NCBI GenBank assembly: GCA_030765045.1
Contig: CM060966.1
Coordinates: 60,160,022-60,224,021 of the forward strand
From: Tenodera sinensis
Taxonomy: Eukaryota > Arthropoda > Insecta > Mantodea > Mantidae
Direction of reading: 5' to 3'
Length of the DNA: 64,000 bases
The position numbers and the translations under genes are program-made. Position 1 is the first letter of the stretch, and every line of letters starts with the position of its first letter. The notes beneath the pieces are model-generated. The model made no database searches. It was not told the DNA's origin and saw nothing but the letters and a program-made list of their open reading frames with translations. Positions 25,575 to 36,369 of the stretch are shown piece by piece.

Positions 25575-26768
25575 AAACTACTATAGAAATATGCTTTCAA
25601 GTTGTTTTATGTATATGATACGCAGTACTAAGATCCAAATCCAAATTATTACTAAGGTCACTGTAATGAGATACCGTCTTTATAAGTGGAGAATTTTGAT
25701 GAATTAGTGTTTTAGATTTATTACTATAATAAAATAAGTAACGTGATCTGAGGTTTGAGTGTCTGGTGTTTAACTTTATTTCTTGTAAAAATGTACTATT
25801 ATATATACCTACTACCATTAATTACTTTGTAAAGGAATAATTGTTGTATTTTCCTACGACATTGTTCTAAATACTCTTAACAGTGCAGTATACTTCATGT
25901 AATTAGGATAAATCCCAAAATGCTTATAATATAATAATTTTAAAAATGTATTCTGTACTTTTTCAATTGTGCTATATCAGATTCGTAGTGTGGTGACCAT
26001 ACTAGACAGCAGTATTCCAGTTTGGATCTAACAAAACTATTTAAAAAACACACGACAGAATCTATATTTTGGAAGGATGGAAGGCTTTTAAAAGCTTGAT
26101 TAACTGCAGTATCAATGTGCATCTTGAATGACAAATTTTCATTAAAATTGACACTCAGATCTTTAACGGATTTAGCGATACTCAATTTATTGTTGTCCGT
26201 TGTATGCTGAGTATAAGTAGTATTGTTACATTTAATATATTTGACAACAAAACATTTTTTACGTTAAATAATCGATGGTTTTCTTCACTCCAATGTACAA
26301 TGTTTGTTACATCTGTTTGTAGCATTTTGGAGTCACTCTTATTTCTTATCACCATGTATAATTAAAGGTCATTTGCACTCCGAAAATTTTATAACATTTG
26401 GTAAGTCGTTAATAAATAAAAGAAAGAATAATGGCCCCAGGTTTGATCCTTGAGGAACACCAGATTTTACAACATAACTATGTGACATATAGCTCTTATA
26501 TACAACAAATTGTTTTCTGTTTAATAAATATGAAGTCAGCTTAAGCAATTGCTCAGAGAAACCCAAATTGCAAAACTTTAAACGCAACAATTTATGATTA
26601 ATTTTATCAAATGGTTTAGAAAAGTCAGTTTCTACAGTATCAACTTCTAGACGATTGTTGATTGCGTTAATTACATACTGTGTAAAGTTCACAAGATTAG
26701 TTAAAGTAGATCTATTTGGAAGGAAACCATACTGATATTGAGAAATATAGCATTTAACATGAAAAAAT
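25575..26768 (-). pseudogene. LINE D reverse transcriptase, 3' portion
   Basis: Read on the minus strand: a palm segment VETDFSKPFDKINHKLL (about 26640-26600), then VKSGVPQGSNLGPLFFLLFI (about 26470-26410), then a broken catalytic region followed by AKSVKDLSVNFNENLSFKMH (about 26170-26120), FVRSKLEYCCLVWSPHYESD (about 26035-25975) and a thumb/C-terminal part NLDLDLSTAYHIHKTT near 25600. The order is that of Jockey/CR1-type non-LTR RTs. The (Y/F)ADD box is destroyed by frameshifts near 26350. Upstream it breaks at about 26768; its 5' continuation appears at 28950-29215. Confidence 0.85.

Positions 26769-26770
<2 letters not shown>

Positions 26771-26859
<89 letters not shown>
26771..26859. repeat. 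Compound (AT)n(AC)n microsatellite
   Basis: About 40 bp of AT repeats followed directly by about 48 bp of AC repeats, at the left edge of the interval inserted in LINE D. Confidence 0.97.
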
Positions 26860-26860
<1 letters not shown>

Positions 26861-27277
26861 GGTGTTAAGGATATGAGTGTGCAGACTTCAAAGGCAACTT
26901 CCTGGCGTTGAACTGAAACATAAGTTCCTGTACCATTTTCCTCTATAGTGCATACTTTCATAAATAAAAATTAAAGCTGGTCATAAGTGTGATTGCAAAT
27001 ATGTCCCCACTCCGTTATCGTCTACTTCTGCAATTAGAACAGCGAGGTAGAGCTACAAAAGATGCGTTATTTATGTCTTATGATTCGTTTGGCCACAAAA
27101 TGATTCCAGCGTGTCTATTGGAATAAAGTCGTGGGCATGCGCTTGGCAACCCCGCAACATTAGCCCGTGAGAAGCGCGGAAAGTGAGAGAATGTTGACAG
27201 TACAACTACCCCCGAGACATCCGTGCACAACAGCAGGTTCTGTCAGTGCTTCAGGTGCGTTACATGCATTCAGAACT

Positions 27278-27507
27278 ATGGCAGTCTTTGCAAATCAAGA
27301 GTATTTAGATATGCTTCTTGCTTAGGGCATAACCGATTGCAACACACGTGAAGCGCAACGCTTGATGATCTTCGCACACGTGTGTTTGAAGCAGCCCTAG
27401 AGATTGAGCAGAACACAGAAGCTCTAACGAGAGTAGGGCAAAATTGGCTAAGAAGATGCGATGCCTGCATAGATTCTCACGGAGCACATTTTGAACGTCT
27501 ACTGTAA
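27278..27507 (+). pseudogene. DUF4817-type transposon ORF, internally deleted
   Basis: ATG at 27278 opens MAVFANQEYLDMLLA, then an in-frame TAG, then GITDCNTREAQRL; this is the N-terminal pattern of insect DUF4817 helix-turn-helix proteins. It is then joined directly to DLRTRVFEAALEIEQNTEAL (about 27368 on) and RCDACIDSHGAHFERLL ending in TAA at 27505-27507, which is the C-terminal pattern of the same proteins. The transposase middle is missing, so this looks like a non-autonomous deletion derivative. The function of the parent family is inferred from memory of the domain only. Confidence 0.65.
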
Positions 27508-27549
27508 AAGACATCTTGTTGAGTTTGCAGTTATTGACCATTAATAATT

Positions 27550-27606
27550 TTCTTCTTCTTTTTCTTCTTCTTCTTCTTCTTCTTCTTCTTCTTCTTCTTC
27601 TTCTTC
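27550..27606. repeat. (TTC)n microsatellite
   Basis: About 19 TTC triplets with one irregular TTT near the left end. Confidence 0.95.
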
Positions 27607-28149
27607 ACGTCTTAGACCATCTAGGCTGTTCCGGCTCCAAAGTCGTGTTCTTTATAATAGATTTTCCTGTTTAGCAAAAGGTGGCTGTTTTTAATTACAC
27701 AATTACACGAATGAGGTATTTCCATACTTAACATTTGAAGTTGCTATCTTTGATCATCCGACTACACCTTATGCGTAGCCTCTTACGCAGCTTTTAGTTT
27801 AGTTCTCGTAACTACGATTGAATAGCTTAAAAGCAAACCACCCCATCCCTCCTTACTGGCATTAGCTGACAAGAAACACACAGGCACGTGGCGAACCGGA
27901 TTTCGAGCGCTAGCCTAGTTTAGACCTTCACCCGTTGCAGGTGTGAACGCATGCCTGGCCGCAAACCAAAACAAAACATTGGGCCTGTGTTGCCACACTG
28001 TGCAGATAATGTATTCAATAATGTTCGATTATCTCCTTTAACTTTCAAGATAGGTGGAGTTGTTATTGGACTATATTATTAGTCATATCTTGGATATATG
28101 TTCCGTGTATTTTGGAAACGGTTCTAACGATTTCGATCAAATTTTTGTA

Positions 28150-28735
28150 TTCAAAAAGGGTTTTGCTTTTTAAGTTTATCTATATAGGTGTCATTCCTGA
28201 AAAAACGCGATTTTACGCGTAACAGTCACAATTATGCTAAACCTTACTTTGGCCATAATTTGTCTGCTAATGGGCCAATTTCAACACATAAGCTAGGATA
28301 TTAAAGATATTGTTAAGAGCTTTCAGAAAATCAAAATAAAGTTGATTTAGCTATCTTACTACATGTAACAGTCACAATTAGTCTAAACTTTATTTTGGCC
28401 ATAATTCCTCTGTTAATCAATCGATTTCAGCAAAAAAGTAGAATTTTAAAGTCCTCTTCAGGGGCTATCAAATTACATTAAGAAAGTAGACTTGCTGCAT
28501 TAGTCTACGCGTAACAGCCACAATTACTCGAAACCTTATTTTGGCCATTATTTCTCTGTTAATGGGGCAATTTCCATAAACAGATCAAGATATTAAAGGC
28601 CTCGTTAAGAGCTTTCAGAAAACCTAAAGTAAGTAATTTCTGTTAATTGATTTCAGCAAATGAGCTAACCCTTTAAAGTCCTCTTCCAGGGCTATCGGAA
28701 TACAGTAAGAAAGTTGACCTAGTTCATGTGTTAAA
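28150..28735. repeat. 146-bp degenerate tandem repeat, about four copies
   Basis: AACAGTCACAATTA-type blocks start at 28221, 28367 and 28513 (spacing 146 and 146). Each is followed by TTTGGCCATAATT, CTGTTAAT, ATTTCAGC and an AAAG..CTTT block. A partial fourth copy runs to about 28735. Non-coding. Confidence 0.85.
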
Positions 28736-28949
28736 GCTCGTCCCGGCTATATGTTTGAAATAGAAATATTACATTTTACGGCTGAAATGTTGACGCTTAT
28801 GAAATATTTATATGTATCTCTATATCTCTTGTATCTCGGAAATGACTTAATTGCGACAAACATTTTATTTAGTTAAAGCTTTGCTTTCCCAGTTTATCTC
28901 TCTGCTTCTCCCAAAAATCAAGATTTGAGAAAGGGGGGGGGGTCACTAA
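28736..28949. repeat. Fragment shared with the large inverted repeat, plus G tract
   Basis: ATGAAATATTTATATGTAT, CTTGTATCTCG, AATGACTTAAT and GCGACAAA match sequence at 32420-32500 and, inverted, at 39640-39730. A run of ten G lies near 28935 at the junction with LINE D. Confidence 0.6.
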
Positions 28950-29215
28950 GTTACTATACGTTTATTTACGATCTGTTCAAAAACTTCAGCATGAACTCAT
29001 AAAATTGCAATTACTCTACAGTTCTCTGTTTTAGAGGGGCTTCTGATTTATGTATAGGACACACTTTTGTTATTTTCCAGAGGTCTGAAAATGTCTGAGA
29101 CTTAATAATGGTATCATATAATAAACATAATGATTGAGTTAAAATCTCGCTGTACATCAGAGTACTAAATGGCAAACCGTGGGGAGCAGATCCGGCAGTT
29201 TTGTTACGAATGTAT
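28950..29215 (-). pseudogene. LINE D reverse transcriptase, 5' (fingers) fragment
   Basis: On the minus strand: KTAGSAPHGLPFSTLMYSE, then TIIKSQTFSDLWKITKVCPI, then a degraded YRPI-like region and VFEQIVNKRI. This is the RT region immediately upstream of the part at 25575-26768. At 29216 it meets a plus-strand fragment of a different LINE with no gap. Confidence 0.75.
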
Positions 29216-29558
29216 TGCGCACTGATCCGATCCAACCTAGACTATGGTTGTATTGTTTATTTGTCAGCACGACCATCTGTGATGAGAACATTAGATACGG
29301 TCCACAATAGGGGTATCCGCATGGCAATAGGAGCTTTTACAACAAGACCAGTGGTGAGCCTTTACGCCGAGTCCGCAGAACCTCCTCTGTAATATCGGCG
29401 TGAGATTCTCTTGGTAAATTATGATTGTGCGCCTAGATGTAGCCTAAACACCTAACGTTTGCTTCGTTTTTCACCACCACGCTAAGGAAACGGTATAGGA
29501 AAAACCGCCCTTAAGCCTATGCCTACTGGGTTTCGTTTCCAGGAACTTCTAGCGAAGT
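29216..29558 (+). pseudogene. LINE B fragment (RT thumb and downstream)
   Basis: Encodes YCALIRSNLDYGCIVYLSAR and TLDTVHNRGIRMAIGAF, then AESAEPPL. The DNA continues past the stop with GAGATTCTCTTGGTAAATTATG and ACCACCACGCTAAGG-type blocks that match, inverted, the minus-strand LINE at about 56645-56990. It ends just before the outer boundary of the large inverted repeat. Confidence 0.8.
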
Positions 29559-29655
29559 TTGATATCAGTCAAAGAAACTATTTGAATAATTAAACTTAAA
29601 GAAGCCAAACAATCAGCTGAAGGACCTTCATACGGCCACGGTGAATTCTAAAGCA

Positions 29656-29701
<46 letters not shown>

Positions 29702-29834
29702 ATACACATTTAAGAACAGCTTATTTTCTTCGCTTTCTGTTTTTCTACATTTTGATATTTTACTGGAAATACACCTTGAGGTCCCCGAAGAAGAAAAGCA
29801 TTTTTAGAAAAGAGGCCGTGTGTATGTACGAGGT

Positions 29835-29852
29835 GCGTGTATGTGTGTATGT

Positions 29853-29932
<80 letters not shown>
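29835..29932. repeat. (GT)n microsatellite
   Basis: A GT run of about 70 bp of pure repeat preceded by imperfect GTATGTGT units. It sits at the tract position of the microsatellite-bearing repeat, between the AAAAGCATTTTTAGAAAA block and the CAGCATACCTCAAAAACAG block. Confidence 0.97.
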
Positions 29933-29933
<1 letters not shown>

Positions 29934-30638
29934 AACAGCATACCTCAAAAACAGAAAGTTGGTATTTAAGTTCAGCATCTTCCGAGGATGCAACACAAAG
30001 ACTCTAAAGAAAATGCCGCCTCCTCAAACTATCCCTTTCGTGGAGCACTTCTAGGACATATTTATTTTCTCAAACATGGTTTTAACGATTTGATTAAAAT
30101 ATCGTCTGTTTAAGATATTTTCAAAGCAAATGGAGAACATAGCTTGAATTTTCTTGGAATAACAAATAGATTAATATTAAAATGAAGAGTTCTAAGCAAG
30201 AGTAAAACTCATATTTATATTCTATTTTAAAACATTGCTTTAAGAAATAAATAATTTAATATTCCTCTCAAGTCCTGTTCATTCTGGATGAAAAAGTCTT
30301 AACTGGCAAACCATACGAGAAAGGTAAAATCTTACTGTACAAAAAAGTGTAAAACTCGTCAAGCTCACAACATATATCAAGTATATTTTGTTTGTGGATA
30401 TAATCATTTTAGAGATATTGTTTGTTATTGGTTTGATGTTTCCATTAGTTATACCGTTCTCAAACAGGAACTGTCTATTTTTTTTATGCTATGACCATGC
30501 AAAGGGAATGGAATGTCAAAGCCATCACATAGCGACCAGCTCTTAAGGGATTTGTCTGTTGCTTGAACCTACCGTATTTTCCTATTCCCATTGTACCTCT
30601 AGGAAACTCTTAATGTGTAAAAAGTCACTCTCTTTGTA

Positions 30639-30679
<41 letters not shown>

Positions 30680-32749
30680 GTGTGTGTGTGTGTGTGTGAG
30701 TGTGTGTGTGTGTTCCTTATAGGATTCTACACCGTTGCATCGACCGAACTTGAAGCAGATAGCCTTACACACAATGCGAAAATTACTAGCTAACTTAGGA
30801 TTCGAAATTCCATTCCACCTCACACAAATAATTATTTTTTTGTATGTAATGCCTACAAAACCTCGCAAGACCATCTATTTCTTGGTCAATGATAGTCGAA
30901 TAGCTCGAAGATTGCCGGCATAAAAAATAATTACTTAGGTTTCAGGGTCTCACAAAAAAGGGAATTACAAGGAATTCATTGATCTCCTTTCTGACATTGA
31001 CCATGGAGTGCTAAACGTTAAATTTCACCTTTCTTTTGTTTTGACTTTCTTATGTTTTCTTTGTAGTTTTGTGCGAGATGCTGGTTACTGAGAGTGGCCA
31101 AAGTTATACTGACATTACTTAAAGTATTATTATATCGTCTCAATTATATTTTCTCTATAAATAGCAACGAGGTAGCCCAAATGCGATGACGTGAAAGTCC
31201 TTCAGCTGCATTAATGAGAAATCATTACAAACTGTGGAATTTGTAGTTGTGCATCAGTGCTTTCTCGGCATTTATATATATGGTCTTCTGAGAGTTTTAA
31301 TTAGCTCTTTAAGTGCCTTGTGTAATATTTTTCAACCTTCGAAAGAAGCGCAAGTCCAATGAGCAAGCGCAACCTAAGGTTTAAATTATGTATGGATAAA
31401 CCGTCAAGCGACGGGGGCGGAAAGTAATTAATGACATTTTTGTTATTTGTGCACATTTCTATTGGGTACCAATAAAACAAGCTTTAATGTTTTGAAAGGC
31501 TCTTGGATGTCATTAGGAAGCTAAACAAACTTAACATATGACACTACTGTGAATTCTGGTGACACAATAACGAGAATGGTAACCCAGTTTGGGTTGGTTA
31601 TACTTTATGTGCTTCTACAAATAATTGTTATAAAAATAACAGGTTAACGCTTGCTCAAACTTGGGTAAAAGTGAGATAAAATTCTTCCTAGCTCGTGTTG
31701 TAACTCATACTCCAAGTGCACTTTATTCCTAACGTATTAGTGGATGTTCAACATTGCCTTTACATAGTATTTTCTGGGTGTTTAGTTCACTGATTTTGTT
31801 TATTTTTTATTTACAGTATCCTAGACATTTTAATTATCTCTTTAAGTGTCTTAATACTTTTTAAATGTCTCCGAAGAAACAGAAGGCTATTGGGAAAGTG
31901 CGACCAAGTCCAAAAGTTGTAGAGATAAATCGACAAACCGGCGGGTAGTTCAGCTAATAAATATAATGAAGCAACTTCTACAAACGTTTATTTCGATTAA
32001 CGTGAAGTGGGTAGAAGAAGTGGGTTACAGAATTAGTAGTTTGTACAAGGGTGAGTAGTGAAAATCATTTGAGTCATATATCAGATTTTATAGTATTAAA
32101 AGTGCTCCTTGGAATGCAATTTTTATATATTTCTTTGAAATTTTCCACACGCGAATATTCTTAGATGGCTGTTTCCTAAACTTTGGTGTTTTATAACTTC
32201 TAGATGGAGCAGTTTAAGTGCTATTGCGTTTTGATTTTGAGAATCATTAACAATTTTAAACAACCTTATCTATGTAATCAATAGGTTGAAACAAAAAAGT
32301 GAAATTTGGCAGACCTATTGGTTAACCTTCGATACAAACGCATGCAGCATTTCACATCAGTACCTGGGCGATACTTATTTACATACACTTGAAAAGCAAA
32401 ACGTTAGCTGAATAAATCTTTTTGTCGCAATTATTAAGTCATTTTCGAGATACAAGAGGTAGAGAAATACATATAAATATTTCATAAGCACCATCATTTA
32501 AGCCGTAAAACGTGTACTGCTGAACGCAGCCCTCCCCCATAGTTATCCACCTAGTTTGAGGTTTTTGTTCCACTATGGAGTTCATTTCTTTGGTGCTCCG
32601 GTCGACTCTATCTTCCAGAGCGTTAGCACTCTTTCTGTCGAGTTCTTCCTTAATCCCGGTCACTCGCTCCTAAGTATTCTCCGATAGCTCATCTTCATAT
32701 CGGACATTCCCGTTTTCATCTTTTCCATTCCAGAGTTTACATTTTTACT

Positions 32750-32873
32750 TTTCCTACTGGTAAGTAGGGGAAGCATTGTATTCCAACCGAAAATTCGCTG
32801 TCGAGATTTCACAGAAAATATATGTCTTGAGACCCCCTGAATCAAAAAAGAAGGCATTTTTAGAAAAAGGTGC

Positions 32874-32928
<55 letters not shown>

Positions 32929-34270
32929 TGTGTCTGTGTGTGTGTGTCTGTGTGCCTTTGGACAACATAACTCAAAAACGAAAAGTCGGTTAAAAGCCAA
33001 AGTTGGTATTTAAGTTTAATGTATTCTAAGGATGCGACACGAAGATTTTGAAGAAAATAGCCCCACGCTAAACTACCCTTTACATGGAACATTTACCGGA
33101 AATGTTGATTTTCTTGAAAGTACCTCTAACGATTTTGATTAAAATGTCATTTGTTTGAGATATTTTTATGGCAAATGAAATTTTTATCTTGAATTTTCTG
33201 GCTATAGGCCCTGTACTCGTATTTACTCTGGACAACTTTTGCATTACCGATAAACCGTTAGAGGTAGAGCAAATTATACTGTACAAAAAATGTAGATCTT
33301 GCACAAATACACCATTTATGTCGAAATAAATTTTCTTGCAAGGTGAACCATTTCGGAGATATTCCTTGTTATGTGTGTGAGTTTCGGAAATCGACTTTCG
33401 TGAAATGGATCATCGTTGTTCATTTTTTATATGTTAAGTGTGCAAAGAGAACAGAATCTCAAAGCTTTAAAACATTTGACTATCGCACAAAGCTTACTGT
33501 ATTCTAACATTCCCCTTGCATCTACATGGAAATAAGCAATAAGATAATTTGTACAAATGTTTATCTTAACCTACACGAAGAAGATATAGGAATAAGAGTT
33601 TGTAAAAATGGTTAGTACAAGAGTAGAGAAAGTCATGTGAGTGCAACACATCAGATTTTTCAATTCGGCTTCCATTTTTGTTTCCATTTTTTCCATTTTT
33701 ACTTTCTCTACTGGTAAGTAGGGGAAGTATTGTATTCCACCCAAAAATTCTATGTCGAGAGTTCACCGGAGATATACGTTTTAATACCCCCTGAATCCAA
33801 AGAAAGCATTTTTAGAAAAAGGTCCTGGCTATAGGCCCTGTACTCGTATTTACTCTGGACGACTTTTGGATAACTGGTAAACCGTAAGAGACAGACGAAG
33901 TAATACTATACAAAAATGTAGATCTTGCTAAAATACACAATTTATGTCTGAATAAATTTTCTTGTAGGGTGAACCATTTCGGAGATACTCCTTATGTGTG
34001 TGAGTTTCGAAAAACTTAAAATTTTCGTGAAATGGAGCATCGTTGTTCATTTTTTATAGGTTAAGTGTGTAAAGAGAACAGAATCTCAATTCGTTAAAAG
34101 ATTTGACTATCTCACAAAGTCTACTGTATTCTAACATTCAACTTGCACCTACAAGGAAATAACCAATAAGATAACTTGTACAAATGTTTATCTTAACTAA
34201 CACGAAGAAGGTATAGGAATAAAGGTTTGTAAGAATGGTTAGTACAAGAGTGGAGAAAGTCATATGAGTG
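32750..34270 (-). repeat. Two tandem copies of the microsatellite-bearing repeat in the left arm
   Basis: Copy a (about 32750-33540) carries the (GT)n tract at 32872-32950; the flanking blocks are TTGGACAACATAACTCAAAAACG and, on the other side, AAAGGTGCG. Copy b (about 33690-34270) lacks the tract and the adjoining section, joining AAAAAGGTCC directly to TGGCTATAGGCCCTG. Both end in blocks such as AGAATACAGTA-like and TAACACGAAGAAG sequence. Confidence 0.75.
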
Positions 34271-35894
34271 ACACACATCAGATTGTTGTTTCCATATTTT
34301 CCATTCCGTAGTTCACATTTTCCAATTCGGCTTCCATATTTGTTTCCATCTGCCGCATTGCGGAATTCATTTCATTTCCCATTATGTCCATCTTGGCTAA
34401 CATTTGCTTCATCAACTGTTAAATATTGTGCTTTTCGTCGCACTCTTGACATCAGTTGTAACAACTTCACTTTTTAACTGCTTTTTTATTAAAACACCGG
34501 AACGACACTAATCAAAACAGTGTTGAACAATAACAAATACTACATGAAGAAATGTAATAGGCATTTCTGTTTCTTTCTACAAAAAGCTGTGTGAATTGTT
34601 CATCGAAGAGAGAGTAGTGAAACAAATGTGATTATGTTTAGTAAAAGAAAAATAAGCATAAAGGCCATGTGAACGTTATACATTGCAATTATATTTCAAA
34701 TGTATGGATTGTTTGTAGAAGATGGATTAGTGTGTTATGTAAAAGATAAGGGAGTAGAGAAAACCATGTGAACGTAATAAGTCGTCTGGTAAAATGGATT
34801 GCATAAAAGCCTTCGCCATGAAAAAAAAAACACTTAGACATGCCAATTTTCATGGCGATCGGTCAACGGGTCTTGGAGTTTTCAAACTCTTACACATACA
34901 ATATGTGTAGGTGTTGGTATATATGAAGTTGATAAACAATAGAGAATAACACGTGAATTGTTACATAAAACAAAAGTGAGTAGAGAAAGTAGTATTAATG
35001 TATCACGTTGTATTTCTAATCCAAACATATTATGAATAATTGTATGTGGAAGGGCGAGCAGCGAAAGAACACTGTGACTGGTAAAGAAAGAGTTAGGAGA
35101 GGAAATCGTGTGAATGTAGTACGCTGTATTTATGTTTCAGTCACACAAAATTGTATGAATTGTATGTTGAAGGGCAAACAGGGGATAAATGAATGTGTTA
35201 TGTAAAAGAAAAAGCTAGTAGAGGACCATTTGAAGGTAATATATTGTGTAGTAAAATGGTTACTATAAAAACTTTCTCCATGAAAAACACATATACGTGC
35301 CGAATTTCACAGTGATCGGTTAATCGGTTTTCCAGATTAACGGTTACGTATATAGAAACATCCATTTTGTATACATAGATGATATGAATTGTTTGTAGAA
35401 GAGTGAGTAAAGAAAGAGATGTGAATGTGTTACCTGAAAGTGAGTAGAGAAAACAGTATGAAAATAATATATAGCGTTTCTATTTCAAACTTACAGAAAA
35501 CTATATGACTAATTTGTGGAAGAGTGGTTAGAGAAACAGATGTGAATGTGTTACCTAAAAGTGAGAGGAGAAAACAGTATGAATGTAACAGTATTACTAT
35601 TTCAAACATACATAGTATGGTATGACATTTTAAAAGCGGGGATAACATTTTTTTTGTGTGTGTAAAACACGTTTTTTACGGAAAATTGTTTATAGAAGAG
35701 TGAGTAGAGAAAGAGATATAAATGTGTTATCTAAAAGTGAGGAGAGAAGACAGCGTAAATGTAATATGTAGCATTTACATTTCAAACATGCAGAAAATTG
35801 TAGGACTAATTTTAAAAGAGGGGATAAAAATCCCTTTTTTTGTGGAAAATCGTCTATAAAAGAGTGAATAGAGAAAGAGATCTGAATGTATTAC

Positions 35895-36023
35895 CTAATT
35901 TCCTGATGAAGGCCGCAGAGTTAAGATGGCCGAAAGCTCGAGCAACTTCATCAACATCACACGGCTGGTAACCCGAGAAGTCCTAATCAGTAATCATCGC
36001 CGTGAAAGCTTCAAGTCTTACAT
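35895..36023 (+). mobile_element. Single-armed relative of the hairpin element
   Basis: Inserted in the degenerate tandem repeat. It begins near the CTGATGA at 35903 and ends near CTTACAT (36023). It shares GATGGCCGAAAGCTCGA, ACACGGCTG, a CGAGAAG/CGTGAAG block, and CCGTGAAAGCTTCAAGTCTTAC with 25250-25372, showing that these are members of one dispersed family and not a local palindrome. Confidence 0.7.
35903..35935 (+). ncRNA. Hammerhead-ribozyme-like core, copy 2
   Basis: CTGATGA (35903-35909), GGCC (35911-35914) able to pair with GGCC (35928-35931), then GAAA (35932-35935). It has the same layout as the 25.26-kb copy, but with U at the variable core position and a shorter stem II. The remaining stems and cleavage site are not resolved. 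Confidence 0.35.
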
Positions 36024-36369
36024 CTTGAGCAGAGAAAACAGTGTGAGTGGAATACGTACGATTTCTATTTCAGACATACAGAAAATGGTATAATTTGCAG
36101 AAGAGGAAATAAAAACTTGTTTTTTTAATATAAAATCGCGTTTTTTCAGGTAATACACCAATGTAAATAAACCTAAGAAGCAAAACCATATCTGAACACA
36201 AAAGTTGATCCAAATCTATAGAATCGTTTTCGAGAGACACATAATATATGCAAGAATTGCTCTGTATAAGAGGAAATAAAAATGTTAGTTTTTGTTTAAA
36301 ATTGCTTCTTTTCTTTAGGAAACACACTTACATGTATATAAGTAAACTTAAAAAGCAAAATCTTATATG

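Larger units (their letters stand above)
26769..28949. other. About 2.2 kb interrupting LINE D
   Basis: The LINE D frame stops at both edges (…HVKCYISQYQYG on one side, VFEQIVNKRI on the other). These two stretches are close neighbours in such RTs, so this interval is inserted. It holds an (AT)n(AC)n tract, a DUF4817-type remnant, a (TTC)n tract and a 146-bp tandem repeat. The remaining stretches 26860-27277 and 27608-28149 show nothing recognised. A clean target duplication is not visible. Confidence 0.65.
29564..34395 (+). repeat. Left arm of a large inverted repeat
   Basis: Runs from ATCAGTCAAAGAAAC (29564) to CCATCTTG (34395) and is matched in reverse complement by 38013-44432. A sampled 140-bp stretch (30241-30380 against 43790-43650) shows three differences, about 98% identity. 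The arm holds an (AT)n tract (29658-29699), (GT)n tracts (29835-29932, 30641-30713, 32872-32950), copies of the microsatellite-bearing repeat (about 29700-30600, 32750-33540, 33690-34270) and about 1.8 kb of otherwise unrecognised AT-rich DNA (30.9-32.7 kb). The left arm has about 230 bp near 33.65-33.88 kb that the right arm lacks. No coding region was found. Confidence 0.9.
34550..36060. repeat. Degenerate tandem repeat in the inverted-repeat spacer
   Basis: About ten diverged units of roughly 130-190 bp share GAAGAGTGAGTAGAGAAAG, ATGTGAATGTGTTA, CTAAAAGTGAG and a block like CATTTCTATTTCAAACAT. Two units also carry a longer insert (TGGTAAAATGG..CCATGAAAAA..GATCGGT) near 34790 and 35255. The terminal part resembles the GTAGAGAAAGTA motif of the dispersed repeat. 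Non-coding. Confidence 0.7.

Noticed and set aside
29641..33092. Open frames with His-Thr or Cys-Val runs near 29.7, 30.7 and 32.8 kb, and at 42.8 and 44.1 kb
   Set aside because: Translations of (GT)n/(CA)n tracts in a dispersed non-coding repeat.
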